In this document: positions 1-10,365 of the stretch, piece after piece | Layout: every line of letters begins with the position of its first letter | Numbering within the stretch: the first letter of the stretch is position 1 | Source: Valencia hispanica | Taxonomy: Eukaryota; Chordata; Actinopteri; Cyprinodontiformes; Valenciidae | DNA: 64,000 nucleotides | Assembly: GCA_963556495.2 (NCBI GenBank) | Contig: OY747712.1 | Coordinates: 20,163,735 to 20,227,734 of the forward strand | Direction: 5' to 3' | Notes under the pieces: generated by a model | The model's input: only the letters and a program-made list of their open reading frames with translations | The model's database searches: none | Told to the model about the DNA's origin: nothing | Program-made: the position numbers and the translations under genes

Positions 1-108
1 AAAAAAATATTTTTTCTTTTAACTTTCTTGTTATGTTAGCTAACGCTACGCTAGCCAAAAGCGGTTAGGGCAACTACGGTACTAAATACGCATTACCAGT
101 TTCCCATT

Positions 109-375
109 GTGTATTTAGACGAGATCTGCAAAAAACGGTGGAAGACATTGAGGGACACATATGTCAGGCAGAGCAGAAAAGAGAAAGAGAGAAGAGCGGA
201 GCAGAAGGAGGGAAAGTGCAGAAATGGAAGTACCTCTCTGTCCTGTCCTTCCTCGAACCCTTCATCGCCCCCCGCGAAACATCGAGCAACATGGGGGTCG
301 AGGAGGAGCAGGCGGAGGGGTATGACCACCCAGAGGAGCCAGAAAAAGAAGCAGCAGGGCGGTTAGAGGCAGAAG
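109..375 (+). pseudogene. MADF-domain exon of a PIF/Harbinger-type accessory gene, frameshifted
   Basis: First recognisable exon of a MADF/BESS protein, a DNA-binding adaptor type often found beside transposase genes. One frame reads KKRWKTLRDTYVRQ from about 127, the typical second half of a MADF domain, followed by a Lys/Arg/Glu-rich stretch. Near 210 the similarity moves to another frame reading WKYLSVLSFLEPFI, the usual MADF end, then an acidic stretch. This implies at least one frameshift. The exon ends at 375 before a GT, in a phase that joins correctly to the exon at 598. The 5' half of the MADF domain is missing or lies before the window. Family assignment is from motif recognition. 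Confidence 0.6.
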
Positions 376-597
376 GTTGGTGATTTTGAGAAGAAAACCC
401 AGACATAGTGGCACACAAACACACACAAAAACGTGCTCAGAAACATGAAAATAATTATTGTAAAGCTGAAACCTACATCATTTTGCTACTACAAAGTTTT
501 GCTATTTATTATTAGTGCTAGCAGTAGAAGTATTTGTGATCTTGGTATAAAGCATAATAAACAGGAGGGTCAATAATATTCCTTTCTGTCTTGACAG

Positions 598-744
598 ATC
601 CAGCTAACATGGAGGCAGGTGACATGGCTGAACCAGAGTCCCCTGGCCCTTCCTTTTCTGCTTCTGACCAGCCTGGCCCTTCCTCTGCTGCTGCTGCTTC
701 TTCTTCTGACCAGCCTGGCCCTTCCTCTGCTCCAGCACCTGCAG
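598..744 (+). pseudogene. Middle exon (Ser/Pro/Ala-rich linker) of the MADF/BESS gene
   Basis: Bounded by a TTGACAG acceptor and a GCAG/GTGTGT donor. It encodes a low-complexity acidic and Ser/Pro/Ala-rich linker with the repeated unit DQPGPSS. Phase matches the exon before (a GAT codon split across the junction) and the exon after (a GGC codon split across the junction). It contains no stop in the joined frame, so the gene may have been functional recently apart from the frameshift in the first exon. Confidence 0.6.
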
Positions 745-979
745 GTGTGTAGTGCTGTTTGGAAAGGTTGGGAATGTAGGTTTTATTCAAAGATGTCAAT
801 CTGTTTCTTTGGGTTCCCAGGCACTTGGCGAATTACTTTTTGTACTTTCTGAAATGTCTGTGTATACCCTGGAATTCACACTCAGCCTTACATACAGACT
901 TAAACTGTTGCTTATAATTTTATCTAATTTGTATATTGTAAGCATTTTTAACACATTTTTCTAATGTGTTTTTTCACAG

Positions 980-1248
980 GCCCTCCAAGAAAACGAAGGC
1001 GGAGGCAGCAGGACTTGTCAGTGCCAACAGAGTTCCAGCAAAAGCTGCTTGATGCGCTCAAGGCCCGGCCTGAACCAGCTCCTGCTCCTCCTGCAGATGA
1101 TGAAATGCACTTCCTTCTCTCTCTTCATCCTTTCCTGAAAAGGGTGTCACCTCTAGAAAGAGACATCCTAAAATTTGACATTCATAGACTGATTTTTGAA
1201 AGAATTAATGTAACACTCAATTTGACCCATTTGGACAATACTCAGTAG
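980..1248 (+). pseudogene. BESS-motif terminal exon of the MADF/BESS gene
   Basis: Starts after a TTTTTTCACAG acceptor and ends at a TAG at 1246-1248. It begins with a basic cluster (PPRKRRRRQQ) that looks like a nuclear localisation signal, then a Pro/Ala linker, then DDEMHFLLSLHPFLKRV followed by SPLERDILKFDIHRLIFE. That is the BESS protein-interaction motif found at the C-terminus of MADF proteins. The order MADF, linker, NLS, BESS over three in-phase exons supports one gene. The nearby Harbinger transposase fragment on the other strand suggests it is transposon-borne. A domesticated host gene is possible, but the frameshift in exon 1 argues against it. Confidence 0.65.
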
Positions 1249-1899
1249 TTTTACTGATCGGGCTGACACCTTTTTCAGGGGAGGAAGGAGACTCCTTTCT
1301 GTGTCCCTCCTGTCTTCCACCGCACTTCCTCCAAATAAGGTCCTTTCTCTTCCTGTTCTTTATTTTATTGTTTTATTATATGTATATATGTTGTATGTAT
1401 TTTTTTTATATTAAATATTTTTATATGTAACATTTTGGTCAGCTACTTTCCTTAATTTAATTCTACTGTCCTATGTAATGCCATTTGGGTGAAAATATTA
1501 TTTTTAATAACAGATAATTACCTTAATGAAATATACCTTTTTATTGACTATATAAAATATCACAGAAGTACAAAAGCAAGAACTATTTGAGTTTATTTGA
1601 TTGATTTCACCATATCCATAGACGAGTTTGTGGGAGAAAGCAGAGCAGTCTGTCAGTCATTACCTGGAAACGAGAGGTACAGGTGAACAGGTCAAAAGTA
1701 TATAGGTACAGAACAAACAATAATCCATAAATAAAAGGGATTTGTGAATGTATATATGAATGTATAGAGAAAAACAAATTACAAAAATATAATATAGTAA
1801 ATATAGATGTGGAAATTTTCAGAAAGTTTTGCTCTTAATTTTTTTACTGGGTGGCTCTTAAAAGAGCCGTTTTGGGTCAGTCCTGTATGGACATGACTA

Positions 1900-2202
1900 T
1901 TCTGCCGGCTGCCATGGCACTGCCCCCTCCTCACTGAGGTGGGCCATGAAAACTTCTCTGGTCTCCACTGCCTCTCTGGTTGCGTTGTTGGCTCCGATTC
2001 GCCCCACAGCTGGAAGTGGTCTTTCTCCATGAGCAGCGGCAGCTCCCCTCACCACTTCGGGGTTGACTTCCAGTCTGCGGTGAAACATTCTCCACTGTGC
2101 AGACCAGATCCCGAATGCATCTTCCACCACCAGCCGGGCCCGGGAGAGCCGGTAGTTGAAGACGCGCTGCTGATCCGACAAGATCCGCCATGTTGTAAAC
2201 AA
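1900..2202 (-). pseudogene. PIF/Harbinger transposase C-terminal fragment
   Basis: The minus-strand translation contains FNYRLSRARLVVEDAFG followed by a W-R-M-F segment, the signature C-terminal block of the HARBI1/DDE_Tnp_4 family (the family form is RLSRAR-VVE-AFG-L--RWR). About 100 residues remain open, but the catalytic domain is absent. The upstream sequence runs directly into what looks like a 5' leader with an ATG near 2191, so the element seems to have lost the middle of the gene. Together with the MADF/BESS gene on the opposite strand it reproduces the two-gene layout of PIF/Harbinger elements. Confidence 0.7.
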
Positions 2203-2219
2203 CTAGCAACAGACAAATC

Positions 2220-2379
2220 CACGCCCGCACGCTGACGTAATGACGTGACGCGCTGATGCCCCGACGCGCCGACGCAGACCACAAGTGTGCAAGCAGCTGG
2301 GTTTTAATTTTAAAGCGTCGACTTTCGTCCGTTTGAGCGATTTGACGCCTGGACGCGCTGACCGGTGTGAACGCGGCTT
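2220..2379. mobile_element. Probable right end of the PIF/Harbinger element (CpG-rich subterminal region)
   Basis: Dense repeats of GACGCG/TGACG-type motifs end at GTGAACGCGGCT followed by TAA. Read inward from the other strand this is AGCCGCGTTCACACCGG, a terminus style common in fish DNA transposons, next to a possible TTA/TAA target triplet. The matching left end is not in the window, so the boundary is inferred. Confidence 0.4.
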
Positions 2380-2518
2380 AAGTCTGTTTTTTCACTCACC
2401 AGCTGCAGGCTCACCTCAATCACACACAACGGCAGGGTGTGCTCTACTCAAATCAGCGCTGCCGCTGACTTGACTTGGTGTCAGGTTACAGTCAGTTATA
2501 GAAAGCCATCAGTATCAA

Positions 2519-2545
2519 AAATAAGGCGTGTATCAACGCCTTATT
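2519..2545. repeat. Small perfect hairpin
   Basis: AATAAGGCG and CGCCTTATT are perfect inverted arms around an 8-base loop, just outside the TTAA element. It may be the trace of an older insertion or a chance stem. Confidence 0.5.
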
Positions 2546-3543
2546 AAGGTATTAAAGCTGCAGTGGGTAACTTGAATAAAAGTAACCTTTTGTGATATTT
2601 CCTAAAACTGTCCATATGTACTGAAAGTAGGAAATTAGATTTGTAATCTTTTTTTAAAAAGCAGCTCAATTGGTCATGCCTATAGCCACTACTGCGATTT
2701 GCAAGAATCCACTGCGCCCGGTAGAAAACACCCAGAGCCAGAGCAGGTTCTGAAGGAGTGTCTGACATCTGTCTATCACTCCTCACACACACACCGCGAC
2801 CTGCCCCTCGCTCCGCTACGCAACCGGCTGCGCTCTGTCAGAACCAAGGTCAGAACAGCTCTTTGACTAGCGGCAAGAAGCTAGGAGTTAGCTATGGCCG
2901 AGCAACAGCCACCTAAAGAGAAACTGCCCGTACATCTTTTCTAACTGTGTGGAGGTGAAATAATGTTTTGCTCTTACCGGTTCGCACTCCATGTTGCTTA
3001 CGCCACTTTGCTGCTTTAAGTCGCGTCCAGTGTTGCCAACTGTCTCTGACAGAAAGTAGCTGAAGGCTGTGTCCAAATTCAGGGTCTGCATCCTTCGAAG
3101 GACCCGTCCTCCTCGATCTACGGAGAACTGGTCCTTCATAGACCGGGTAGACCGGATGTTAACGGCGGTGAATTTGGACGGTCTAGCCTTCAGATTAATT
3201 CCCGCCCATACCTCAGCGAATGTCCTGTCGCCTAGCAACGGTGACAACGCTACACACAAGCTGGTGAAAATGGAGCAAGAAATCTTCCCAAAGTTTTTTT
3301 TATGACTTTTTTTTATTCTACATAATACAGCAGTTTTACTGTTTGCGGCATGTTTTATATCCCTGGCTGAGAGGTAATCAAATCCAGGTAAAGTTCTTTT
3401 ATTTACTACAGAATTACAAGTTAATTTCAGCTAGTTTCATGGATATGAACTGAATGACTGGTGGTCAAATGTACACACTAATATACTATATTATAAAATG
3501 TTTCTAGTATTCAGTTGATTTTAAATATTCTGTGTGCAGAAAT

Positions 3544-3545
<2 letters not shown>

Positions 3546-3592
<47 letters not shown>
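3546..3592. repeat. (TA)n microsatellite
   Basis: A run of more than 20 TA units followed by a short ACACAC tract. Confidence 0.95.
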
Positions 3593-3601
<9 letters not shown>

Positions 3602-3784
3602 CACACTCATTTCGTTTTGGGATTAATGAAGTATTTTTTGAATCTGAATATATCGTTTTTGTTAAGCTGGTGATGTCTTGCTAATCACTTTCTGAATAAA
3701 AAACTGAATTGATTTTTTTAAACAACCAGTGCAATAATAACTTATAACATTTTTATGTTTTTAACACCAATGCAGTTCATAAGC

Positions 3785-3920
3785 TCTTCTCCACAACATC
3801 TTCCCCGGTGCTGGTGACATCGTGGCCCCTGGGAATGAGCTACAGGAAGATGTAGCAGAGGATGAGGCTGGTTCTGTAAGAAATCAGCGGTGCTCTCTGG
3901 TGGGACAAGCTGTCTTCTGA
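3785..3920 (+). pseudogene. Possible transposase C-terminal remnant (Harbinger-like)
   Basis: One frame reads LLHNIFPGAGDIVAPGNEL, then an acidic stretch and a TGA near 3920. L-HNI--GAGD resembles the ALHNI--xxGD block near the C-terminus of PIF/Harbinger transposases. It is only about 45 residues long and lies inside the 3080-6278 element. The match is weak and based on motif memory alone. Confidence 0.35.
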
Positions 3921-5016
3921 ACGCGTCTTAGTGATGGGGCAGTCGTCGATTGAGTCAGCCCTGGACGATGCAGAGGACAGTACGAAGAAGCTACCCTAAG
4001 CCCTCTCTGAAGACCAACCTGCATGATGTTCCCCTCATCAACCAGAAAAGACCAGCCAGAGAGTTCAGCTGGAGGACTCCATCTGATCTTTATTCAGCTG
4101 ATCCAGGAAAACTGCCTGTTTATTCAAATAAAGCTTAAAGAACGGTCCAGGAAGAGGTCCTTCGGGTTAATCCTGCATGAATAACTTCAAATAACTACAC
4201 AATAATTTATCCTAATGTCAATTTTTACTATTTCTTTTTCAATAGTCATTTTAAATTGTTCAAAGTAAGCTTTACCTTCATATCTTAAAAAAACTGTAAT
4301 AATGATGTAACATTAATAAAACGACTTGATATTTACTATTTGTTTTAATAAATTTATTTATAACAACCATAGAACAACTAAATAACCAATGTGACAAAAA
4401 CATAAATTGACAAACAGAAAACAGTCGATTCCATCCGGTCCCTCCTCTCCTCAGCCTCATGTTGCTGCTTCATGTCCTAAACAAGAAATCAAAACACAGT
4501 TTACAAAAAGAGCAACACAAAAACTTTTAGGAAAATCTATATTTATTAACACGATCAGTAATAAATTATGTATTGATGCACTGTTGCACATGCACATATA
4601 GTACTTTTTCATAAATAAATAAAATCTCATTTGTTTTTGGCCAACAAAGGGTGACATTCCCGCCCAGATCCACCAGAATTTTTCTCATAAAATAAATAGA
4701 AAATAAGTGAAGATGAGGAACATGGCAACTGTTTTAATTAACACAAGAGATCACATACTGAGATCTCAGGTTCTGTAGTTTTGAGGCTTAATAAGACTCC
4801 TCTAAGGATAAGGTGTGTAACTGGATTTATTCTTTTCCCTCCATGCCCAATTTTGCCCCGGTAAAGCCGTAATAATTTCACCTAAAAAGAGTCGTCCTTT
4901 TGCTTTATTTGCAAAAACCGAAATTAGCTGTATATAAGCGGGGCAATACACGGAGAACCATTAGACCAACATACGAGCTCGTTTACAAAATAATATTAAA
5001 ATACATGTCTATATAT

Positions 5017-5939
5017 CAGTGGCGGCTGGTGAAAAATATTCTTGGTGAGGCTGTGCTTTTTTTCTTTTTTAAAATCAAACTTGTGGTTTCTGAGCTTTGT
5101 GCACAACTCCACTATTTCTTTAACTAAGTACTGCTCTTTTATTTCCTGTCTTACATCATTGGACAGACTGATTAATCCAGCTGTGTCTGACCATTGTTGT
5201 TGTGACTACTGATGTCAGACACACCTGGATTGATCAGTTTGTCCAATACAGACAGGAAATAAAAGGGCTGTACTTAGTTCAGGAAGTAGTGAAGCTGTGC
5301 ATATAGCTTATCAAGTCATTTTCAATAGTCATCCCAAAATAACTGAACATAAACGGCTGGATACCAGTACTATATGAAATACTGATTATTTTAATGCCAA
5401 TATTAACAACTTGAGGCATTCTTATACTAAATATAAATACCATATTGCACAAAAATGTTTAGAACCAAACTAGAAACTTATTAGATTTGCACAAAAATTT
5501 CACACACAAAGCTGTTAACTCTTACAGCAGCGCCCCCTTGTGGCAGAGAAATCACACTGCCAATGTCACCACCAGATATCTTGCCCGTCCTCACACCAGC
5601 CTTGGGCGATTTCTCTATCGCCCTTCAAGCGTCCGAATCAACGACGCTGATTGGATAAATTCCTGTTGCTATGTGCGAATTTCTTGTCAGTGATTGGCTG
5701 GCTGCTGCACTGCTTGGGGTGATCTTTCTGTCGCCCCAGCCGCACAGCAGCGGGAGCTTTTTCTCCAAAAATGATATATATTTTTAGATATGATTTAGAT
5801 ATACTTTGTTACGAATTTAAACAGACAATTAACTTATATGTGGTTATTGTAAAAAAAAATAAAGAATAAAAATAAAAAACGCTTGGGAAACACTTGGGGG
5901 GCGGCGCCCTATCACCCTCTATTGGCCAGCCGCCACTGG
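5017..5939. mobile_element. 923-bp hAT-like non-autonomous element
   Basis: Begins CAGTGGCGGCTGGT and ends with the inverse GGCCAGCCGCCACTG. GTCTATAT lies two bases before the left end and GTCTATAC directly follows the right end, fitting an imperfect 8-bp hAT target duplication. It has no coding capacity. It contains a long internal palindrome (5098-5301). Confidence 0.6.
5098..5301. repeat. Long imperfect inverted repeat (arms about 90 bp)
   Basis: The left arm 5098-5190 (containing TTTATTTCCTGTC and GGACAGACTGATTAATCCAG) pairs with the right arm 5214-5301 (CTGGATTGATCAGTTTGTCC, GACAGGAAATAAA). About 23 bases lie between them. A transcript of either strand would fold into a long hairpin. 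Confidence 0.75.
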
Positions 5940-6295
5940 TCTATACCAACAACAAAACCCAAACAACACAACCGCTTGAAGTTTTAAATTTTTGTACCGC
6001 CAGATTTTTATGTACTTACATTTAAAACTGTACTCCCATCCCACTTCGCCTCCCGCTACGACTGGCATTGTTTGCTGGAACAAAAATCTCCCGTTCGACC
6101 CGCAATGCATTTTGGGATATGGAGAGCGGTGAAGGATACACCGGACCCATCCTTCAAATCGGGGAAAAGGACGGATTTGTGGGCCGCATTTGAATGATCC
6201 TTCGAATTTGGACAGCCTTCGTCGCGGCGCTGTGACGTGGCATCCTTCAAATGAGCCCTCCGAAGGATGCAGACCCTGGGTGTTTCTCAATGTCA

Positions 6296-6344
6296 AGGCG
6301 CCTCGCCTACCAAGGCAATGCCTCGGTAGGCGAGGCGCCTTGCT
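6296..6344. repeat. 49-bp near-perfect palindrome
   Basis: CAAGGCGCCTCGCCTACC and its inverse GGTAGGCGAGGCGCCTTG surround a 13-base centre that is itself almost self-complementary. It sits just outside the CAGGGTCTGC terminus at 6278, following GGGTGTTTCTCAATGT, which looks like the end of another transposon. Confidence 0.8.
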
Positions 6345-6689
6345 TACGAGGACACTGTCCTTCCTTAGTCCAAAGAAAACAAACTTGGACAGACTTACAT
6401 CACGTGACCGCGGCTGCCCAGGGCCCGCCATTTGCTTACACGCTCTGTTTACGTCCCGCCCATTGTTATATTTTATACGTATAAGTTTCAATATAGATGT
6501 ATAACGAGAGTTTTACTTTTTTAATTGTGTATATATTGGTTAAATGAAATGTGAAAGCAAGTTAGTACCTGCTAGCAACCGAATCTGCAACTTCGAAAAT
6601 ACAGCGATGTATTCTGGGGAAATTTTTGACCAAGGGAAGGCATCAAGGAACCTCCCATGTATCCTCGGTCAGTTAGCTAAACGGCAGAC

Positions 6690-6920
6690 AAACGGAGGAC
6701 AGAAAGGAGGACAAATTATATTTAGATTAGGATTACAGGGTTAAACAATACATTATTTAAACAGGGGACACATGCTACAGGGAAATGTGACTTTTGTCTG
6801 AAAGAAGAGACTGTGGAACATGTTCTATTATTTTGCCTGAAGTAAAATGTTGAGAAAACTGGTCCAAAATTTACAAGATATCAAATTGCAATGGGAGATC
6901 AAAGATCTTTTAAACAAAAT
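6690..6920 (+). pseudogene. LINE ORF2 C-terminal fragment (Cys-rich tail)
   Basis: One frame reads HATGKCDFCLKEETVEHVLL followed by FC. This is the C-x2-C ... H-x4-C knuckle seen after the reverse transcriptase of L1/Tx1-type LINEs. A stop follows, and downstream sequence in a shifted frame looks like further degraded tail. No reverse transcriptase is left next to it. It is one of the few plus-strand retroelement pieces here and lies inside the TTAA-flanked element. Confidence 0.5.
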
Positions 6921-8040
6921 TTAAAGTTCTGGAAAAAACATTTTTTTTGCTGAGATATCTCAAGAAGACGAAATTAATACAAAGAATATAGTTGTTTGTT
7001 TTTTAGTACTTTGTAAAAAATAAGTAGGGCATATTTAGCATGCATCAAATGTTTCTTGCCAACTGCCATTAAACAGAAGTTTATTTCTTATGGTATTATT
7101 TTCAATGGGTTTTTTTTGTCATATGTTTTAAATGTCCTACGTTTTTTAACTCACCATACATTTCAAACGTTCCTTGAATGCACCACAGGTGTGAGATGCC
7201 GATGCACCGTACTAGTACAGACATGCTTCTGGCTTAATTCCGGTTGAAAGATCGGTTTTATATACATGCAGATTTATTTTTTACTTTTGAATTAACATTA
7301 ACTACCAAACAACTTCATTTGTGATAGGGTGAAATGAACCGAAAAAGGTTTACGATTGGTCAGTGGACATACTCTGATCATGCTGCATACAGATCATTCC
7401 CTTTCTGAGCGTAGGGAAGGAGCAAGCTGGGTCTCTAAACTGCAGGAAATTTTGGGGACAACGTTTCACCGAAAGTAGCTAAGGGTGGTCAGAAATATAG
7501 CTAGATTTGTCGCTAGGCTCTTTTTGGAAAAATAGTCGTTAAGGGGGTCTGAAAAGTCATTAGAAATAGCGACAAAGTCGCTAAGTTGGCAACACTGGTC
7601 GCGTCAGCGGATCATCTTTGGCAGTTGTTACACCAGTAGCGCAGCTGAAGGAGGGAGGAGGGCATTGGAGGCGGGGCTTGAGTCCATCGGAGAGGGAGGG
7701 GGAGTGATGTGAAGTTTGTTTGGGTTTAAATTTTCAAGCAAAGTCTGCTCTCCTCTCTGAGTTACCTACTGCAGCTTTAATGTCCAAGGTATATGTTAAA
7801 GCCTTGCCATACCAAGGCTTGCCACAGCCAGTATGTCGCTACCATGGGCACAAGGTCCCTCCCCTCTCCTTAGGCCGCTCTGTACAAATGCATGGGCAGA
7901 AAACTGCATAGCGCCAAATCAGAAGATATTACGATTAACAGCATTTTTAAGACCAACTGTAAATATCAGGTTTTTTTTTTATTAATATAAGCTTGCTTAG
8001 TTACAAGTATTGTCCTGTACTGGGCTCTGTCGCCTAGTCG

Positions 8041-8082
8041 CTAGCTACACTTATCTAAGCTACCTTAGATAAGTGTAGCTAG
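8041..8082. repeat. Perfect 19-bp-arm hairpin
   Basis: CTAGCTACACTTATCTAAG (8041-8059) and its exact inverse (8064-8082) are separated by four bases. It looks like the core of a very small MITE or a recent inverted duplication. Confidence 0.9.
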
Positions 8083-8780
8083 TAAGTCAAAGAAGAAAAT
8101 CCAGCATTACAAAAAGAGCAAAAATGGCCTCTGACCGTCGCAGAGCTCGGAATAATGAGCACACGCCTGAAAGTCATGGGAGTGCGCATTTTGCTGATTG
8201 CAGTTTGTCTAACGGCCACATGGTGCACTCTCTGCAGCACTTTCAGCAAACTAGCAGCTTTAAAAGTTTACCAAAGAGAACATAATGCAACGATTTTCAT
8301 GAGCTTCAAGCTCCTAATGTCCAATTTTACCCCCTTAACATTCCTGCAATTTCCGCCCTACATTTTTTTTTAAACGCATACCCAAAATTAACATAAAGCT
8401 GTTCTTGAACCATTTTGAGTACAGACATGTTGGGTCTCTTTGGAAAGCAAACACTCAAAAATGTATCCCAGAACTGTGTTAATATCTCTGAGTGCTATTG
8501 TTACCAAGCAATATGAATTTTAATACACTGAAAAAAATTTTTTTTATGTCTGATTATTTATTTTATATAAATACATGCTTTAAAAATAGGTTGGGACCTA
8601 AAACACACTGTGGGTCTAAAGCCTGAAGTATTACCTTCATCCACACCAAATTTGACAGCAATAAACCCAAAAATGAGTATTCTGCACACATTTTTATAAC
8701 TACAGGTCAAAGGTGGTCAAACGTGTGCCATATGCGCCATCTCCTGGGTAAATGCCGTAGTCCTCACTGAATTAAAAATG

Positions 8781-10363
8781 CACTGCTCACAAAAATTAAA
8801 GGAACACTTTTTTATTTGGGCCTGGCATGAAATCAATTAAACCTGTCTGATAATTTTCTCGTTGGCTAAGGAGCTGAGGGCATTGTTAATCACTTTCAGC
8901 TGTATTGGTGTTCATGGACTTAACAACAGGTGCACTACAGTGGCAACAATTAGAAAACCCTCAAAACAGGTATGGTTTTACATGTGGAGGTCATTTCAAG
9001 TTTTTCCCTCTTGATCTTTTTTGGCTGGTTTTCCACTCGAGCTGGTTTTGGCTTGAGTAATTATCTCTACTGGTAGTATGAGGCGATTCCTTAACCCTAC
9101 AGAAGTTGCACAGGTTGTCCAACTTCTCCAGGATGGCACATCCACACGTGCTGCAGCAAGAAGGTTTAATGTGTCTCCCAGCACAATCTCCAGAACATGG
9201 AGGAGATTTCAGGAGACTGGTGGTTATTCTCGGAGAGCTGGACAGGGCCGTAGAAGGTCCTCAACCCATCAGCAGGACCGATACCTGGTCCTTTGTGCAA
9301 GGCGGAACAGACTCAGCACTGCTCGTGCCCTACAGAATGATCTCCAGAGGGCCACTGGTGTGAATGTCTCTACCCAAACAATCAGGAACAGACTTCATGA
9401 AGATGGCCTGAGGGCCCGACGTCCTGTTTTGGGCCCTGCGCTCACTGCCCTGCACCGTGGAGTTCGACTGGCATTTGCTCAAGAACACCAGAATTGGCAA
9501 GTCCCCCACTGGCGCCCTGTACTTTTTACAGACGAGAGCAGGTTCACCCTGAGCACCTGCGATAGACATGAAAGAGTCTGGAGAAGACAAGGAGAACGTT
9601 ATGCTGCCTGCAACGTCATTCAACATGACAGGTTTGGTGGTGGGTCAGTGATGGTCTGGGGAGGCATATCCATGGAGGGACGCACAGACCTCTACTGCCT
9701 AGGAAATGGTGCTCTGACTGCCATAAGGTATCGAGATGAAATCCTTGAACCCATTGTCAGACCCTACGCTGGTGCAGTAGGTCCTGGTTTCCTCCTAATG
9801 CACGACAATGCGCGGCCTCATGTGGCAAGAGTATGCAGGCAGTACCTGGAGGATGAAGGAATTGAAACCATTGAATGGCCTTCACGATCCCCTGACTTAA
9901 ACCCAATAGAACATCTGTGGGACATTATGTTTCGGTCCATTAGGCGCCGGCAGGTTGCTCCTCAGACTGTACAACAGCTCAGGGATGCCCTCACACAGAT
10001 CTGGGAGGAAATGCCACAAGACACTATCCGTCGTCTCATTGGGAGCATGCCCCGACATTGTCAAGCATGCATACAAGCTCGTGGGGGCCACACAAGATAC
10101 TGAAAAGCATTTTGTGTTGCAGAAATAAAGTTTTTGAAAAAATGGACTAGCCTGCCACATCTTCATTTCACTCTGATTTTAGGGTGTCTACACAATTGGG
10201 CCCTCTGTAGGCTGAAAACTTTTATTTCCATTAAAAGACTTGGCATCCTTTGGTTCCTAAGACATTGCCCTGTCGTTATTTGTATAGATATCCAACTTCA
10301 TATTGAGATCTGATGTATCTAATGTGGTTGTTTAAAGTGCTCCTTTAATTTTTGTGAGCAGTG
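8781..10363 (+). mobile_element. Tc1-like DNA transposon, 1.58 kb, apparently complete
   Basis: Left terminus CACTGCTCACAAAAATTAAA and the matching inverted right end ending at 10363 agree at 29 of 30 positions. The right flank is the expected TA; the left flank is TG, probably a mutated TA. One open transposase gene fills the middle, with an AATAAA at about 10122 just after its stop. Size, short terminal repeats and TA target are standard for Tc1/mariner. Confidence 0.92.
9078..10103 (+). CDS. Tc1-like transposase, full length, uninterrupted
   Basis: A cut-and-paste DNA transposase of 341 residues, the usual length for Tc1-like elements. Residues 1-60 form the first helix-turn-helix ([20 protein letters not shown] ... 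[13 protein letters not shown]). A second DNA-binding region with basic GQGRRR-type residues follows at about 55-110. The catalytic triad is visible: D152 in FTDESRF, D243 in MHDNARPH and E278 in [10 protein letters not shown], with 34 residues between the last two (DD34E). The [10 protein letters not shown] block typical of the family is at 187-196. No stop or frameshift occurs, so the protein could still be made. The ATG at 9078 is chosen because it opens the helix-turn-helix with no earlier in-frame Met needed. The gene lies between matching inverted terminal repeats. Activity is inferred, not shown. Confidence 0.93.
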   Translation: MRRFLNPTEVAQVVQLLQDGTSTRAAARRFNVSPSTISRTWRRFQETGGYSRRAGQGRRRSSTHQQDRYLVLCARRNRLSTARALQNDLQRATGVNVSTQTIRNRLHEDGLRARRPVLGPALTALHRGVRLAFAQEHQNWQVPHWRPVLFTDESRFTLSTCDRHERVWRRQGERYAACNVIQHDRFGGGSVMVWGGISMEGRTDLYCLGNGALTAIRYRDEILEPIVRPYAGAVGPGFLLMHDNARPHVARVCRQYLEDEGIETIEWPSRSPDLNPIEHLWDIMFRSIRRRQVAPQTVQQLRDALTQIWEEMPQDTIRRLIGSMPRHCQACIQARGGHTRY

Positions 10364-10365
10364 TA

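Larger units (their letters stand above)
3080..6278. mobile_element. DNA transposon with CAGGGTCTGCATCCTTCG termini, decayed
   Basis: CAGGGTCTGCATCCTTCG at 3080 is matched by its near-exact inverse ending at 6278. GAAGGAT/ATCCTTC motifs recur inside both ends, as subterminal transposase-binding repeats do. No convincing target duplication was seen (flanks TCCAAATT and GGTGTTTC), so a nested or deletion history is possible. The superfamily is uncertain: the CAGGG ends suggest hAT, but a short internal reading frame resembles a Harbinger C-terminus. Confidence 0.5.
2556..7777. mobile_element. TTAA-flanked DNA transposon (outer element of a nest)
   Basis: Flanked by TTAA at 2552-2555 and 7778-7781. 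The ends form an inverted repeat, AGCTGCAGTGGGTAACT on the left against AGCTGCAGTAGGTAACT read from the right. Secondary matches occur further in (GTGTTGCCAAC near 3032 against GTTGGCAACAC near 7583). TTAA duplication is typical of piggyBac and Kolobok elements; the AG-starting ends fit Kolobok better, which is inference. No transposase of either type was recognised, and most of the interior is later insertions. Confidence 0.6.

Noticed and set aside
5919..6491. 190-residue open frame on the minus strand
   Set aside because: It crosses the ends of two transposons and the 49-bp palindrome. The frame is open only because of GC-rich repeat ends, and it shows no protein motif.
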